59,739 nucleotides of DNA from Brasilonema sp. CT11 (GTDB lineage: Bacteria > Cyanobacteriota > Cyanobacteriia > Cyanobacteriales > Nostocaceae): NCBI RefSeq assembly GCF_017982655.1, contig NZ_JABXYX010000041.1, positions 1-59,739 on the forward strand. Direction: 5' to 3'. The notes beneath the pieces are model-generated. The model was not told where the DNA came from. It ran no database searches and was given only the letters and a program-made list of their open reading frames with translations. A program made the position numbers and the translations under genes. Every line of letters starts with the position of its first letter. The first letter of the stretch is position 1. Below, one piece after another: positions 25,491 to 34,084 of this stretch.

Positions 25491-25952
25491 ATGGCAACAG
25501 TAATTTTCTATGAAAAACCAGGCTGTCAAGGTGGTATAAAGCAAAAAACTTTGCTCACAGCCGCCGGTCATCAAGTCATAGCATACAACATGCTCACTGA
25601 ACCTTGGACTGCTGAACGTTTACGCTCATTTTTTGGCGATCGCCCTGTATCTGAATGGTTTAATCGTTCTGCTAAACGGGTAAAATCTGGTGAGATAGTT
25701 CCGGAAAATTTGGATGCCCAAACAGCCTTAATGCTGATGTTAAAAGAGCCACTATTAATTCGCCGTCCTTTGATGGAAGTGGGCGATCGCCGTGAAGTCG
25801 GCTTTGAGGTGGAAAAAATAGATGCTTGGATTGGCTTAATGCCCAAGGATGCAACTCTTAAAGACATTACTGAAAAACTGATGGATCAAGATTTGCAAAC
25901 TTGTTCTCATAAGCCTGAACAAAAACATCAGCCAGGTTCGTGCAAGCACTAG
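25491..25952 (+). CDS. ArsC-like nitrogenase-associated protein
   Basis: 153 residues with an ArsC/Spx thioredoxin fold: strand ATVIFYEKPGC, single Cys12, and the family's PLLIRRPLMEVG motif near residue 90. The version with KPGCQGG and a histidine/cysteine-rich tail (SHKPEQKHQPGSCKH) is the nitrogenase-associated protein family found beside nif genes. Arsenate reductases share the fold, but this subgroup is not known to reduce arsenate. It is the last gene of the 19-26 kb nitrogen-fixation block and is followed by a strong terminator. Confidence 0.85.
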   Translation: MATVIFYEKPGCQGGIKQKTLLTAAGHQVIAYNMLTEPWTAERLRSFFGDRPVSEWFNRSAKRVKSGEIVPENLDAQTALMLMLKEPLLIRRPLMEVGDRREVGFEVEKIDAWIGLMPKDATLKDITEKLMDQDLQTCSHKPEQKHQPGSCKH

Positions 25953-26093
25953 ATCACAACATTCGACCAATGCGCAAAAGTGTTTTTTGCACTCTTGTGG
26001 GAAAAGGTTAAAGCTTAAAGGGGAAAGGAAAAAACACAACCTTTCCCCCTTGCCGACAACTGCCACGAAGTCTATTTGCTGCTGAGATGGCTT

Positions 26094-26126
26094 GGGCGCA
26101 TTGCATTTGAGCAATGCGCCCTTTTT
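26094..26126 (+). terminator. Strong intrinsic terminator after the nif-associated gene
   Basis: A perfect 11-bp stem (GGGCGCATTGC / GCAATGCGCCC) with a 6-base loop and a T5 tail. It closes the plus-strand block that begins at fdxB/coxB. Confidence 0.88.
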
Positions 26127-26244
26127 GCTCTGGATCAAACTCTCTCTAAGATAAGATTATACATAATTCAAAAGAGTTATTTGTTAAAAACAATACTTTC
26201 TTTAAGATAAGGTTAAATACCATAAAATAAATATCGGTAAATTG

Positions 26245-26523
26245 ATGGAAGATCAAAATCAAAAAGACAAAGACGACTTTCTTTACCCTCGTGGTCGCTA
26301 TCATGGTCAATTTAAGCCCGAAAACTTAGTATTCAACGCCAATCTCCAACAATTCGCTCAAAAAATAGGCTATATCACGTCTTTAGAAACATCTGGCAAA
26401 ATCTCTCCCTCTGATGCTTACAACCAGATTAAAGCGCTCTGGAAACAGTTAAAACGCAGCAAAAAACAACTTGGTATTGGAAATGAACCACCAAGTGAAC
26501 CAGAATCACCAGATGTTACGTAA
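26245..26523 (+). CDS. Small conserved cyanobacterial protein (DUF7219-like)
   Basis: 92 residues from the ATG at 26245; a TTG immediately before it is not needed. The core FLYPRGRYHGQFKPENLVFNANLQQFAQKIGYI ... TSGKISPSDAYNQIKALWKQLKRSKK is a pattern I recognise from a short uncharacterised cyanobacterial family. It is soluble and mostly helical after a basic start. No catalytic residues are evident. Spaced about 120 bases from the terminator, it has its own promoter. Confidence 0.7.
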   Translation: MEDQNQKDKDDFLYPRGRYHGQFKPENLVFNANLQQFAQKIGYITSLETSGKISPSDAYNQIKALWKQLKRSKKQLGIGNEPPSEPESPDVT

Positions 26524-26585
26524 AATTTGATGAATCACATAACCATATCTTAATCAAAAAGACTTGACTTTAACGTACAACAAGC

Positions 26586-27038
26586 TTATTGAAACCCTTG
26601 TTGGATTTCCTCTGCAACCCGCTTAAGCCGACGCAGTTGAGATTGCATGTCTTCTTTTGTCCAATTTTGGGCAAAGGTTTTGAAACCCCAACTGACAAGA
26701 GGGTTGGGAATCTGGAACTCAAAGCGGTTAACTAGACATGTTCCTTTGTCTAGGGGTTGACACTCCCAGCGATCGCGTCCTTTAAAAAAACCCTGGAACT
26801 CCCACACAACCAAACCGGGCTGTCTTTCCACTACTGTGCTATCCAATGTCGGCTTTATGACTGGTATTTGAATCACAAACCGACTTTTGCTACCAACATT
26901 GGTACTCCACACACCAACAGGTTCGCAACGCAAGACGGGATTGAGCCAGCGATGCATAAGAGTATTTTCGGTAATGCAGCGTTCCACAGTTGTGGCTGTG
27001 GCGTTAATTTGAATTGACTGTTCAAAGACTTGAGACAT
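26586..27038 (-). CDS. SRPBCC (polyketide cyclase/START-like) protein
   Basis: 150 residues from MSQVFEQS. The pattern is an N-terminal strand (VFEQSIQINATATTVERCI), the W-LNP helix region, a central strand set and a C-terminal amphipathic helix (EDMQSQLRRLKRVAEEIQQ). This is the SRPBCC fold, a helix-grip cavity for hydrophobic ligands. Cyanobacteria carry several without known ligands. An upstream ATG at 27065 would add nine residues outside the fold; the start at 27038 is preferred. It is divergent from the channel gene at 27352. Confidence 0.75.
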   Translation of the reverse strand: MSQVFEQSIQINATATTVERCITENTLMHRWLNPVLRCEPVGVWSTNVGSKSRFVIQIPVIKPTLDSTVVERQPGLVVWEFQGFFKGRDRWECQPLDKGTCLVNRFEFQIPNPLVSWGFKTFAQNWTKEDMQSQLRRLKRVAEEIQQGFQ

Positions 27039-27351
27039 TCCACATCTTTTTTGGTATGGCTGCATTTAGAGTAACGCGAAATTCCGCACTGCCAACGGAT
27101 TTGTTAAAGTATGGTAACTCAGTAGAGTGTTACTGTGTATATGGTATAAATACTCTATTGTTTCAGAAAATAAAAAAAAAGTATCAAAGTCAAAAAATTA
27201 CTCTTGATATTCATTTTTTTGTAGAACTTTGCTGGTAAATTTATAGACAAAACACTGATAATTTACGCAAGCGTAGGATTATCAGGACAATTCACATCAG
27301 AAGCATCTAGGTGTTTTCTGCAATAACACTCAACTTTAATTCTGAACAACC
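27039..27351. promoter_or_regulatory. Divergent promoter region, SRPBCC gene / channel gene
   Basis: About 310 AT-rich bases. A GTAAC-N10-GTTAC inverted repeat lies around 27114-27133. No gene is seen; a 74-codon frame at 27014-27238 is without features. Confidence 0.4.
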
Positions 27352-29001
27352 ATGAACACAACTTGGCAAGACATAACCCAGGTGATGGAAGTTGGTTTAT
27401 CAATGAGGGTGCAATATTTCTCAGAACAATTATTAGCACAATCGCCAACCTTGCCATCGGAACGACCCGATACGGTCACTTACCTGCAAGGAACTCTACA
27501 ACAGGTACTTAATTTTATGCCCCGTTTGCTGGGAGCAGTGCTAATTTTGTTAGTTGGCTGGCTGATTGCTGCTATTGTATCTGCTGTAGTACGCTCCGTC
27601 CTCAAACGCACCAATATAGATAACCGCATTGCTTCGGGAATAGCGGGTGGCAGGGATGTTCCTCAAGTAGAGGGAATTATCTCCAGCATAGTCTTCTGGA
27701 GCATCCTACTTATAACAATAGTTGCCGTTTTAGATACGTTACAACTTAGGGTTGCTTCTCAGCCACTCAACAGTTTTCTCAATCAAATAGGTGACTTCTT
27801 ACCCAGACTAGTGAGTGCTGCGGTTATCTTAGGAGTCGCCTGGATAGTGGCTAGTCTAGTCAAACTGATAACCATACGCGCACTACAAGCGTTGCGGATA
27901 GACGAACGATTAAATCCACCACAAGACGATAGGCTAAATCTCAATAGCTTGTCTATCAGTGAGACGATTGGCAATGCTCTGTATTGGTTTATCTTTTTAG
28001 TCTTTCTCATCCCGTTGCTTGAGAATTTAGGGTTAACCCAAGCATTAACACCAGTAGAATCTCTTGTCACACAGATTATCTCAATTATACCCAATATTTT
28101 GGGTGCAACGTTAATTGCTGTGATTGGCTGGTTTGTGGCTAACATCGTGCGTCGAATTGTCACAAACTTACTGGGGACAACGGGAATTGACAATTTGGGA
28201 AATCGTTTTGGATTGAGTGGAGCTTCAGGAACGCAATCCCTATCGATGATTATCGGTACAATTGTTTATGTCTTGATTTTGATTCCTGTCGCAATTGCAG
28301 CACTCAATCAACTGCAAATTGCAGCGATTTCCGTACCGGCAATCTCAATGCTGCAACAGATTCTCAATGTACTACCGAGTATCTTTACAGCAATCGCTAT
28401 TTTGATTATTGCCTATTTTGTTGGGCGGTTTGTATCAGAGTTAGTGACAAATATCCTCACAAGTATAGGATTTAACAACATTTTTTCTGTTCTCGGTCTG
28501 CCATCACCCACCAGACGAGTCGTCATTCCACAAGAACCAACAGCACCTGGAGTAAACCGCACCCCGTCGGAAATCGTCGGCATTATCGTTCTTGTCGGTA
28601 TTATGCTGTTTGCAACTTTGGCAGCAGTTAATATCCTGAACATTCCAGCGCTCACAGTATTGGTGAGTGGTATTGTGGTAGTGTTGGGGCGGATTTTAGC
28701 CGGATTGGTCGTATTCGCTATCGGTTTGTTTCTGGCAAATCTTGCTTTCAGCATTATTACCAGTTCTGGCAATCGCCAAGCACGGATTTTGGGACAACTC
28801 ACCCGGATTGCGATTATTGCCTTTGTATCTGCAATGGCACTACAACAGATTGGTGTTGCTAGTGATATTGTAAATTTGGCTTTTGGACTTTTACTGGGAG
28901 CGATCGCCGTTGCAATTGCATTATCGTTTGGTTTAGGTGCTCGCGATATTGCCAGAACACAAGTCCAAGAATGGCTTGACTCCTTCAAAGGAAGAAATTA
29001 A
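27352..29001 (+). CDS. Mechanosensitive-channel-like protein with TM-helix repeats
   Basis: 549 residues containing five repeats of a helix pair typical of the conserved TM-helix family (for example LPRLLGAVLILLVGWLIAAIV, IIPNILGATLIAVIGWFVANIVRRIV, VLPSIFTAIAILIIAYFVGRFV). Each has a proline-led start and a glycine/aromatic middle. The C-terminus ends ALSFGLGARDIARTQVQEWL, which resembles the MscS pore-lining helix and the start of the beta domain, but the cytoplasmic vestibule is absent. It is likely a membrane channel or tension-responsive scaffold, shorter at the cytosolic side than the gene at 1.3 kb. Confidence 0.8.
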   Translation: MNTTWQDITQVMEVGLSMRVQYFSEQLLAQSPTLPSERPDTVTYLQGTLQQVLNFMPRLLGAVLILLVGWLIAAIVSAVVRSVLKRTNIDNRIASGIAGGRDVPQVEGIISSIVFWSILLITIVAVLDTLQLRVASQPLNSFLNQIGDFLPRLVSAAVILGVAWIVASLVKLITIRALQALRIDERLNPPQDDRLNLNSLSISETIGNALYWFIFLVFLIPLLENLGLTQALTPVESLVTQIISIIPNILGATLIAVIGWFVANIVRRIVTNLLGTTGIDNLGNRFGLSGASGTQSLSMIIGTIVYVLILIPVAIAALNQLQIAAISVPAISMLQQILNVLPSIFTAIAILIIAYFVGRFVSELVTNILTSIGFNNIFSVLGLPSPTRRVVIPQEPTAPGVNRTPSEIVGIIVLVGIMLFATLAAVNILNIPALTVLVSGIVVVLGRILAGLVVFAIGLFLANLAFSIITSSGNRQARILGQLTRIAIIAFVSAMALQQIGVASDIVNLAFGLLLGAIAVAIALSFGLGARDIARTQVQEWLDSFKGRN

Positions 29002-29690
29002 CTAATTGCTTGCTCTGAAGACGGACGATAACCTCTGCGGCGTTACATATTAACCCGTAAATCTTGTCAAGAGCCAAGAGTTATTCTTCACTAGAGAGTT
29101 CTTGGCTCTTGAGTACCTTAAGACAAAACGTCCAATCTGAGGTGTTTTCACCGATTTGTCGCAAATAATGTGTAAATTTTTATGAGTTTGCAAATTATAA
29201 ACAACAATCTAAAGGTATAATTCTAGAGAAAAACAAAAAATAAGGGAAACAAACAACAAATCTAGAAACAGCGAAATATAAAAAGAAGTAGGATTTCACG
29301 AATCGTTGGAACTATAAAAAAGGTTTTGCAGCAAACAAGCAGCTTTTTCTTGACTAAGAATCACAGAATGCAAAAATAGCTGCTATTTTCAGAAAACATT
29401 TCGGGAATCACCCTTGATTGGGTTGTAGTAAGCATTGAGACTAAGACTTGGCTGAGCATAAACTGTAAGACCATGAGTAGGAGAAGATAGAACCGTGGGT
29501 AGACAGTGCCTTATAGTACTGGCTCCTCTACAGGTAACTGGCGTTGAGGTTACATCCCTTGTAGCGACTGGCGTCGAGCTTTTCTCCTATAGGCTCCTAT
29601 CCGTACAATCTTAAAGGGTGGTTTCCGGCTAAAAGTCTGCGACTAGAAGTTGGAAAAGTTTTCAAGTGTTTAGTTAAAACTGATCTACTT
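29002..29690. other. Intergenic region with a hairpin and imperfect repeats
   Basis: A perfect 12-bp stem (CAAGAGCCAAGA / TCTTGGCTCTTG) with a 20-base loop at 29068-29111 probably ends the channel transcript. Imperfect tandem units around ACTGGCGT(T/C)GAG lie at 29525-29590. No gene is seen. Confidence 0.55.
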
Positions 29691-30281
29691 ATGCTTAATC
29701 AAAATCGTCAAAAAGCCCCAATCACCAAGAGCCAGTTCAAGAAATTAGCTTGTGCCGCAGGAATTGCTGGTGTCACTACCCTGATCAGTGTTCCTGTGTT
29801 AGCCAAATTCTATCCTCCTATGGCTCTTTTTCAGCCTTCAGCTCATCGCAGCTATCCCTACCGCAACTCTGAAAAAAGCATTGCTGATACACTTGCTGAA
29901 AATAAGAAATTTGCCAATCTTTATGATGGCTTGAAACAAGCAGGTCTTGTGGATGAATTAAAGAAAGGTAATTACACAATCTTTGCTCCAACCAATCAAG
30001 CCTTTAATGCTTTACCTAAAAAAGACTTTGAGCGATATAGCCAGCCACAAAATCTGACCAGAGTGCTGAAGTATCATTTAGTTGCTAGTAATATTACTGG
30101 TCAAGACCAAGATCTAAATGGTAAATTAGTCACAACTGTTGAAGGTGACCAAATCAAAATAACTGTTGACCCAGAAGGCACAGTCAAGCTGAATAATGCG
30201 ATTGGTAAGCATCCCTCTATCAAAGCAAGCAATGGTGTGATTATTGAAGTTGACAAGGTACTTATGCCCCCTGGGTTGTAA
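29691..30281 (+). CDS. Secreted fasciclin (FAS1) domain protein
   Basis: 196 residues. A basic start and hydrophobic segment (KKLACAAGIAGVTTLISVPVLA) form a signal peptide cleaved near residue 38. One FAS1 domain follows, with its two conserved motifs: the H1 box GNYTIFAPTNQAFNALP and the H2 region KYHLVASNIT ... GVIIEVDKVLMPP. FAS1 domains mediate cell-surface or matrix adhesion. It is single-domain and complete. Confidence 0.88.
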   Translation: MLNQNRQKAPITKSQFKKLACAAGIAGVTTLISVPVLAKFYPPMALFQPSAHRSYPYRNSEKSIADTLAENKKFANLYDGLKQAGLVDELKKGNYTIFAPTNQAFNALPKKDFERYSQPQNLTRVLKYHLVASNITGQDQDLNGKLVTTVEGDQIKITVDPEGTVKLNNAIGKHPSIKASNGVIIEVDKVLMPPGL

Positions 30282-30362
30282 AACACTACTTCTATGGGTG
30301 GGCGATAAGCCAGAGGACTTCGGCGTGAGCGCTACAACGACCGGCTCAGCACAAGTCAGTCG

Positions 30363-30389
30363 AACGCTTGACGCGTAGCGTCAAGCGTT
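30363..30389. repeat. Perfect 12-bp hairpin repeat
   Basis: AACGCTTGACGC-GTA-GCGTCAAGCGTT, perfect arms with a 3-base loop, within a GC-rich block (30300-30410) that looks like a dispersed cyanobacterial element. Confidence 0.7.
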
Positions 30390-30460
30390 GGCGGCGCCTT
30401 CTGCATCCTCCGTATATGCCCGAAAAGTTGCAGCCTCCCTTTATCACAGCAAAATTGACA

Positions 30461-30490
30461 CCAATGGGCACAGCATGCTGTGCCCATTGG
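30461..30490. terminator. Perfect 30-bp palindrome between convergent genes
   Basis: The two 15-base halves, 30461-30475 and 30476-30490, are exact reverse complements (CCAATGGGCACAGCA / TGCTGTGCCCATTGG). It lies 10 bases past the stop of the minus-strand CHAT gene and downstream of the fasciclin gene, so a bidirectional terminator is likely. No T-run follows on either strand. Confidence 0.6.
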
Positions 30491-30500
30491 CGTGTGTCGT

Positions 30501-33425
30501 TTATTGCCAATTCCCCACTAGTACAAATGGTGCCCAGAAATGGGGGTGAGTGTAATCCTGATTTTTGAGAGCCAGTTGATTTTTGAGAGCCAATTGTGCT
30601 TGTTGCAAGGCTTGTGCTTTATTTGCGTTTGTCTTCAACTGACGATAAAATTCACCCATGACTTGAGCAGTACTTTTATCTTCTACAGACCACAGTGTCG
30701 CCAGTGTACTGCGTGCTCCAGAACGCACCGCAACTCCAGCCAATCCTAAAGCAGCTCGATCATCTCCACTAGCTGTCTGGCAAGCACTGAGAACCAATAA
30801 TTCGATTGGTGTCCTTTGGTACTGAGTGTTGTCTCGCAGTAAGCCACCCAACTCTTTAACATTGATGCGGCGATCCCAAGCGAGGATAAAGGTCTTGTCA
30901 ACATCTGAACTAAACTGACCATGAGTGGCTAGATGGACTATGGGGGGAACACGAGATGCAGCAGTCTGTTTTTGAATCTCGGCGGTAGTAAATTTTTCGT
31001 TGAGGAGTTCCTTAGATGAAACTCCAAATTTTTCAATTTGTTCCAGTTCCGTTTTTACGTTACTTAATTCTCTAAAAGTCTCATTTGGGGGGTTTTTGCT
31101 GAGTCCGGCTGTTAAAGCTCTCAAACCAACCTTTGAAATTGGTTTTGGATTCACTAGCTGCAAACCAGGTGTTACAGCAATGGCATACTTTTCTAGTAGA
31201 TACTGCTTGCCATCGTTAAGAATACCCATAGGGATATTCCGCAAGTCTTTATCCAGTACAAAAGCCAAAGTCTTGACTTTACTGTTTGCTAACTCTTTTT
31301 TTAATGGTTGAATGATCCAATTATACAATTGTTGGTATTCAGGCAAATAGTCTTTGACTTGACTGTCAAAACTGACAAGAGAACGCTGCACTTTGTCTAC
31401 AACTTGCTTAAGTTCTCCTGGACGAAGACGATCTGTATGAAGGGTTAAAGGTTGATCTGGTAGGCTCAGAATAACGTCTAACCGGTCTTCCAAAGCAATT
31501 GTATAGATAACTGCTGCTGTTTTATCTATATCATCAATCTTTTGGGCTTTTGCCTCTACGCAGGATTCTCGGAAAAAGTTGTTTAATTCAGCTAATTGTA
31601 GAGATTCAATAACGGTACGAGCTTGATCTATGTATCCTTCAGGTTTGTTCTGTTTTTCAGTTTGTTTTAATGAATCTGCCTCTTTTGTTCCTGCTTGTTT
31701 TAAGGAATCTACGTATCTTAAATCTAACTCAACCAACTCTCGATAAACTGGTTCGACATTGTTCCGAAAAGAAAACTGTACTTCTGGGTTGATTGCTACT
31801 AACTCACTGCGTAGTGACTGAAGGGCATTATATGCTTTGGTGTAAGCGGCGATCGCATCCTTAATATCTCCTTGATCTCTACGTATCCGCCCCAACTGCC
31901 AGAAATACTGGTAAGCTATGTCTGGTGTTGAAAAACTGGAAGCTAAACTCAGAGCTTGTTTTGTTAATTCTTCTGCCTTGGGTAAATTTTGTGTAGATCC
32001 AGTCAGTTCGTACAGTCTGCCACGATTTCCCAAAGCATAAGCCTCGGCTCTTTTGTCTGCTAAAGTTCTAGCTTGTTCTGCAGCTTTCACCAATATCCTA
32101 TCAATGTCGTTAAAAGTTGGAAGTTTGGAATTAGCTTGGAGTACGAATTGTTTTTGTTGAGCTAATAATTCGATAAAATTCTGAGCAAAGTTGATTTGAA
32201 GGTACACTCCTGTGCGGCTAGCAGACAAGTTACTCAGTTGAGGATTGAGCGTCTCCCATAATTGTTCTGCTTGTGATATTACATCTTGAATCTCTGATTC
32301 TGGCAACTTCTCCGACTCTTGTGATTCTGAGGATTTTTTTGGTTTCAACTGGCTTAACCACAGGCTCAGTTGATTTAGTTGTGCTTGTTGTCGCGCAGTT
32401 GGCGATGGAGACAGCTTGACGACTTCAGTGTAAGAAAAAAGTGCTTTTCGTTGAGATTCCTCTCGTGTGCGCCGAACTTCATCGACATCGACTTCACCTA
32501 AGTCACGTGCTGTATTGCCCAAACTCAGATAAACAGCAGCTTGCTCTTGGGGATCATTTAATTTTTTAGCTTGGTTCAAACTTGCTTCCAAAATCATTTG
32601 AGACTGCTTTAATTGACCAATGAATCGCTGTAGTTCTCCGAGACTTCGCAATCCCACAACTTTGTATAGAGAAGGACGTTGAAGTTCAATGACTTGAAGT
32701 TTTTTAGTGAGTTGATCCTGAGTTAATTGACCTAACTGGTCACAGCTTTTTACCCCGAGTTCTTGATTGAAAACTTCTAATAAAGTACTACAAGCACGAG
32801 GATAAAGACCCAAATCTTGCATCGCTTGAGCTTGATTTATCTTGCTTTGTGCTAATTTTTCTGGATCATTCGCTCTTGCATAAATTTTAGTTGCTTCTTG
32901 CCAAGAGTTGAGAGCATCTGTTGTTTGACCTAATTCTCTTTGCAAAGACCCCTGAATCTCCAAGCTTTGAGCCAAAACTTTTAATTCTTGTTTTCCTTGT
33001 AATGGTGTTTTCAAAAGTGCCAAACTGTCTTCAATTGCCTTTTCTGCTTGTTTCCACTGTCCCAGTTGTTGATAGCTCAAAGAAAGATTGCTCAACGCCA
33101 TTGCTTGATTTAATCTATCTTTTCTAGCAGCAAAAATACTCGCTGTTTGTTTCCAAGCCGATGCTGCTTCGGCGAATCTTCCACTCTGATAGAATTGAGT
33201 TGCTTTGTTCGCTAACTGTTCAACATCATATGGAGATTGGACAATCGAGGTTGGTGAGGTTGGCGAAGAAACTTTAGCCCCAACAACAGGCGATATTCCT
33301 GAGAGGATAAATAATAAGGCTGCCAGGACAAGCGATTGCGCTCGGCGCATACTACGTGAACGCTTTTTATATATTCTTTTGGATAAATTTCGTATCTTTC
33401 TGAGTAGATATTTTTGAAAAATCAT
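30501..33425 (-). CDS. Exported TPR-CHAT protein (caspase-like peptidase family)
   Basis: 974 residues. A long basic N-terminus is followed by a signal-type segment (SLVLAALLFILSGISPVVGA, ending near 50). Many TPR units run from about 70 to 560. The C-terminal CHAT domain spans about 690-974. The catalytic dyad of this caspase-related clan is visible: His835 in HLATHGQF and Cys882 in LSACQTASG, with LWSVED shortly after. CHAT proteins are cysteine peptidases in characterised cases (for example the gRAMP-associated TPR-CHAT). Here a signal peptide places it outside the cytoplasm. It is the last of four minus-strand genes with two TpsA exoproteins and TpsB, so processing of the exoproteins is a reasonable hypothesis. 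Confidence 0.85.
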   Translation of the reverse strand: MIFQKYLLRKIRNLSKRIYKKRSRSMRRAQSLVLAALLFILSGISPVVGAKVSSPTSPTSIVQSPYDVEQLANKATQFYQSGRFAEAASAWKQTASIFAARKDRLNQAMALSNLSLSYQQLGQWKQAEKAIEDSLALLKTPLQGKQELKVLAQSLEIQGSLQRELGQTTDALNSWQEATKIYARANDPEKLAQSKINQAQAMQDLGLYPRACSTLLEVFNQELGVKSCDQLGQLTQDQLTKKLQVIELQRPSLYKVVGLRSLGELQRFIGQLKQSQMILEASLNQAKKLNDPQEQAAVYLSLGNTARDLGEVDVDEVRRTREESQRKALFSYTEVVKLSPSPTARQQAQLNQLSLWLSQLKPKKSSESQESEKLPESEIQDVISQAEQLWETLNPQLSNLSASRTGVYLQINFAQNFIELLAQQKQFVLQANSKLPTFNDIDRILVKAAEQARTLADKRAEAYALGNRGRLYELTGSTQNLPKAEELTKQALSLASSFSTPDIAYQYFWQLGRIRRDQGDIKDAIAAYTKAYNALQSLRSELVAINPEVQFSFRNNVEPVYRELVELDLRYVDSLKQAGTKEADSLKQTEKQNKPEGYIDQARTVIESLQLAELNNFFRESCVEAKAQKIDDIDKTAAVIYTIALEDRLDVILSLPDQPLTLHTDRLRPGELKQVVDKVQRSLVSFDSQVKDYLPEYQQLYNWIIQPLKKELANSKVKTLAFVLDKDLRNIPMGILNDGKQYLLEKYAIAVTPGLQLVNPKPISKVGLRALTAGLSKNPPNETFRELSNVKTELEQIEKFGVSSKELLNEKFTTAEIQKQTAASRVPPIVHLATHGQFSSDVDKTFILAWDRRINVKELGGLLRDNTQYQRTPIELLVLSACQTASGDDRAALGLAGVAVRSGARSTLATLWSVEDKSTAQVMGEFYRQLKTNANKAQALQQAQLALKNQLALKNQDYTHPHFWAPFVLVGNWQ

Positions 33426-34084
33426 ATTTGGCTCCTTCTGTCAAGAATATATAATGATTACTAATTCCTAGGTTCCGTCAACAGACACATGCCTCAACGT
33501 ACAGCACAACGACTAGCAGGTATTAGTTGCTAAGTTGTGAGCAGTTTTAGAAAATATTGAAGAATTCACCAAGTCAGAATGGGCTGCGCTTTTGCACTCT
33601 ACAGGAGTCAGCAATCCTTTAATGGGGGATTGGGATCCGTCAGTGTCTTGTTAACCACGTTCATCAAAGATTTAGTGAGGGACTTAAACCCTAATACAGT
33701 TGCTGTTAGCGGTATTTAAGATCCCCCAACCACACGCTTGTGCTACAAGTCGGGAAACCCGCTGTTAGCACCTGGCTCCCCTTAAAAAGCTTGCTCAGTT
33801 CCCTCCTTTTTAAGGAGGGCTAGGGAGGATCAACTCTTAACAGCAAGCGTATTGACTTAAACCCCCTTATTTAGATCTTGCACCTTGACTTTAGTACCTC
33901 TTGAACTTAACGTTCAGGGCTGCATAGCCAAAGTCCGTAAAAACGGACCCAAAGATTGACCAAGTCCGTTTTTATGGACTTGAACTTTGAGCCAAGAAAT
34001 TTATTTCTTCGCGGACAAGAATTATGCTGCAAGAATGGTATGAGTATTGTACGTTTAATTTGGTTGTTTTACTTGTGAAGAATT
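33426..34084. other. Intergenic region with repeat elements
   Basis: Contains a CCCTCCTT-TTT-AAGGAGGG hairpin with trailing GCTAGGGAGGATC (33801-33831), the same family as at 16265. An 18-bp inverted repeat with one mismatch lies at 33931-33981, each arm itself being a small hairpin (GTCCGTAAAAACGGAC). A short open stretch at about 33560-33655 reads WAALLHSTGVSNPLMGDW and may be a gene fossil, family unknown. Confidence 0.5.
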
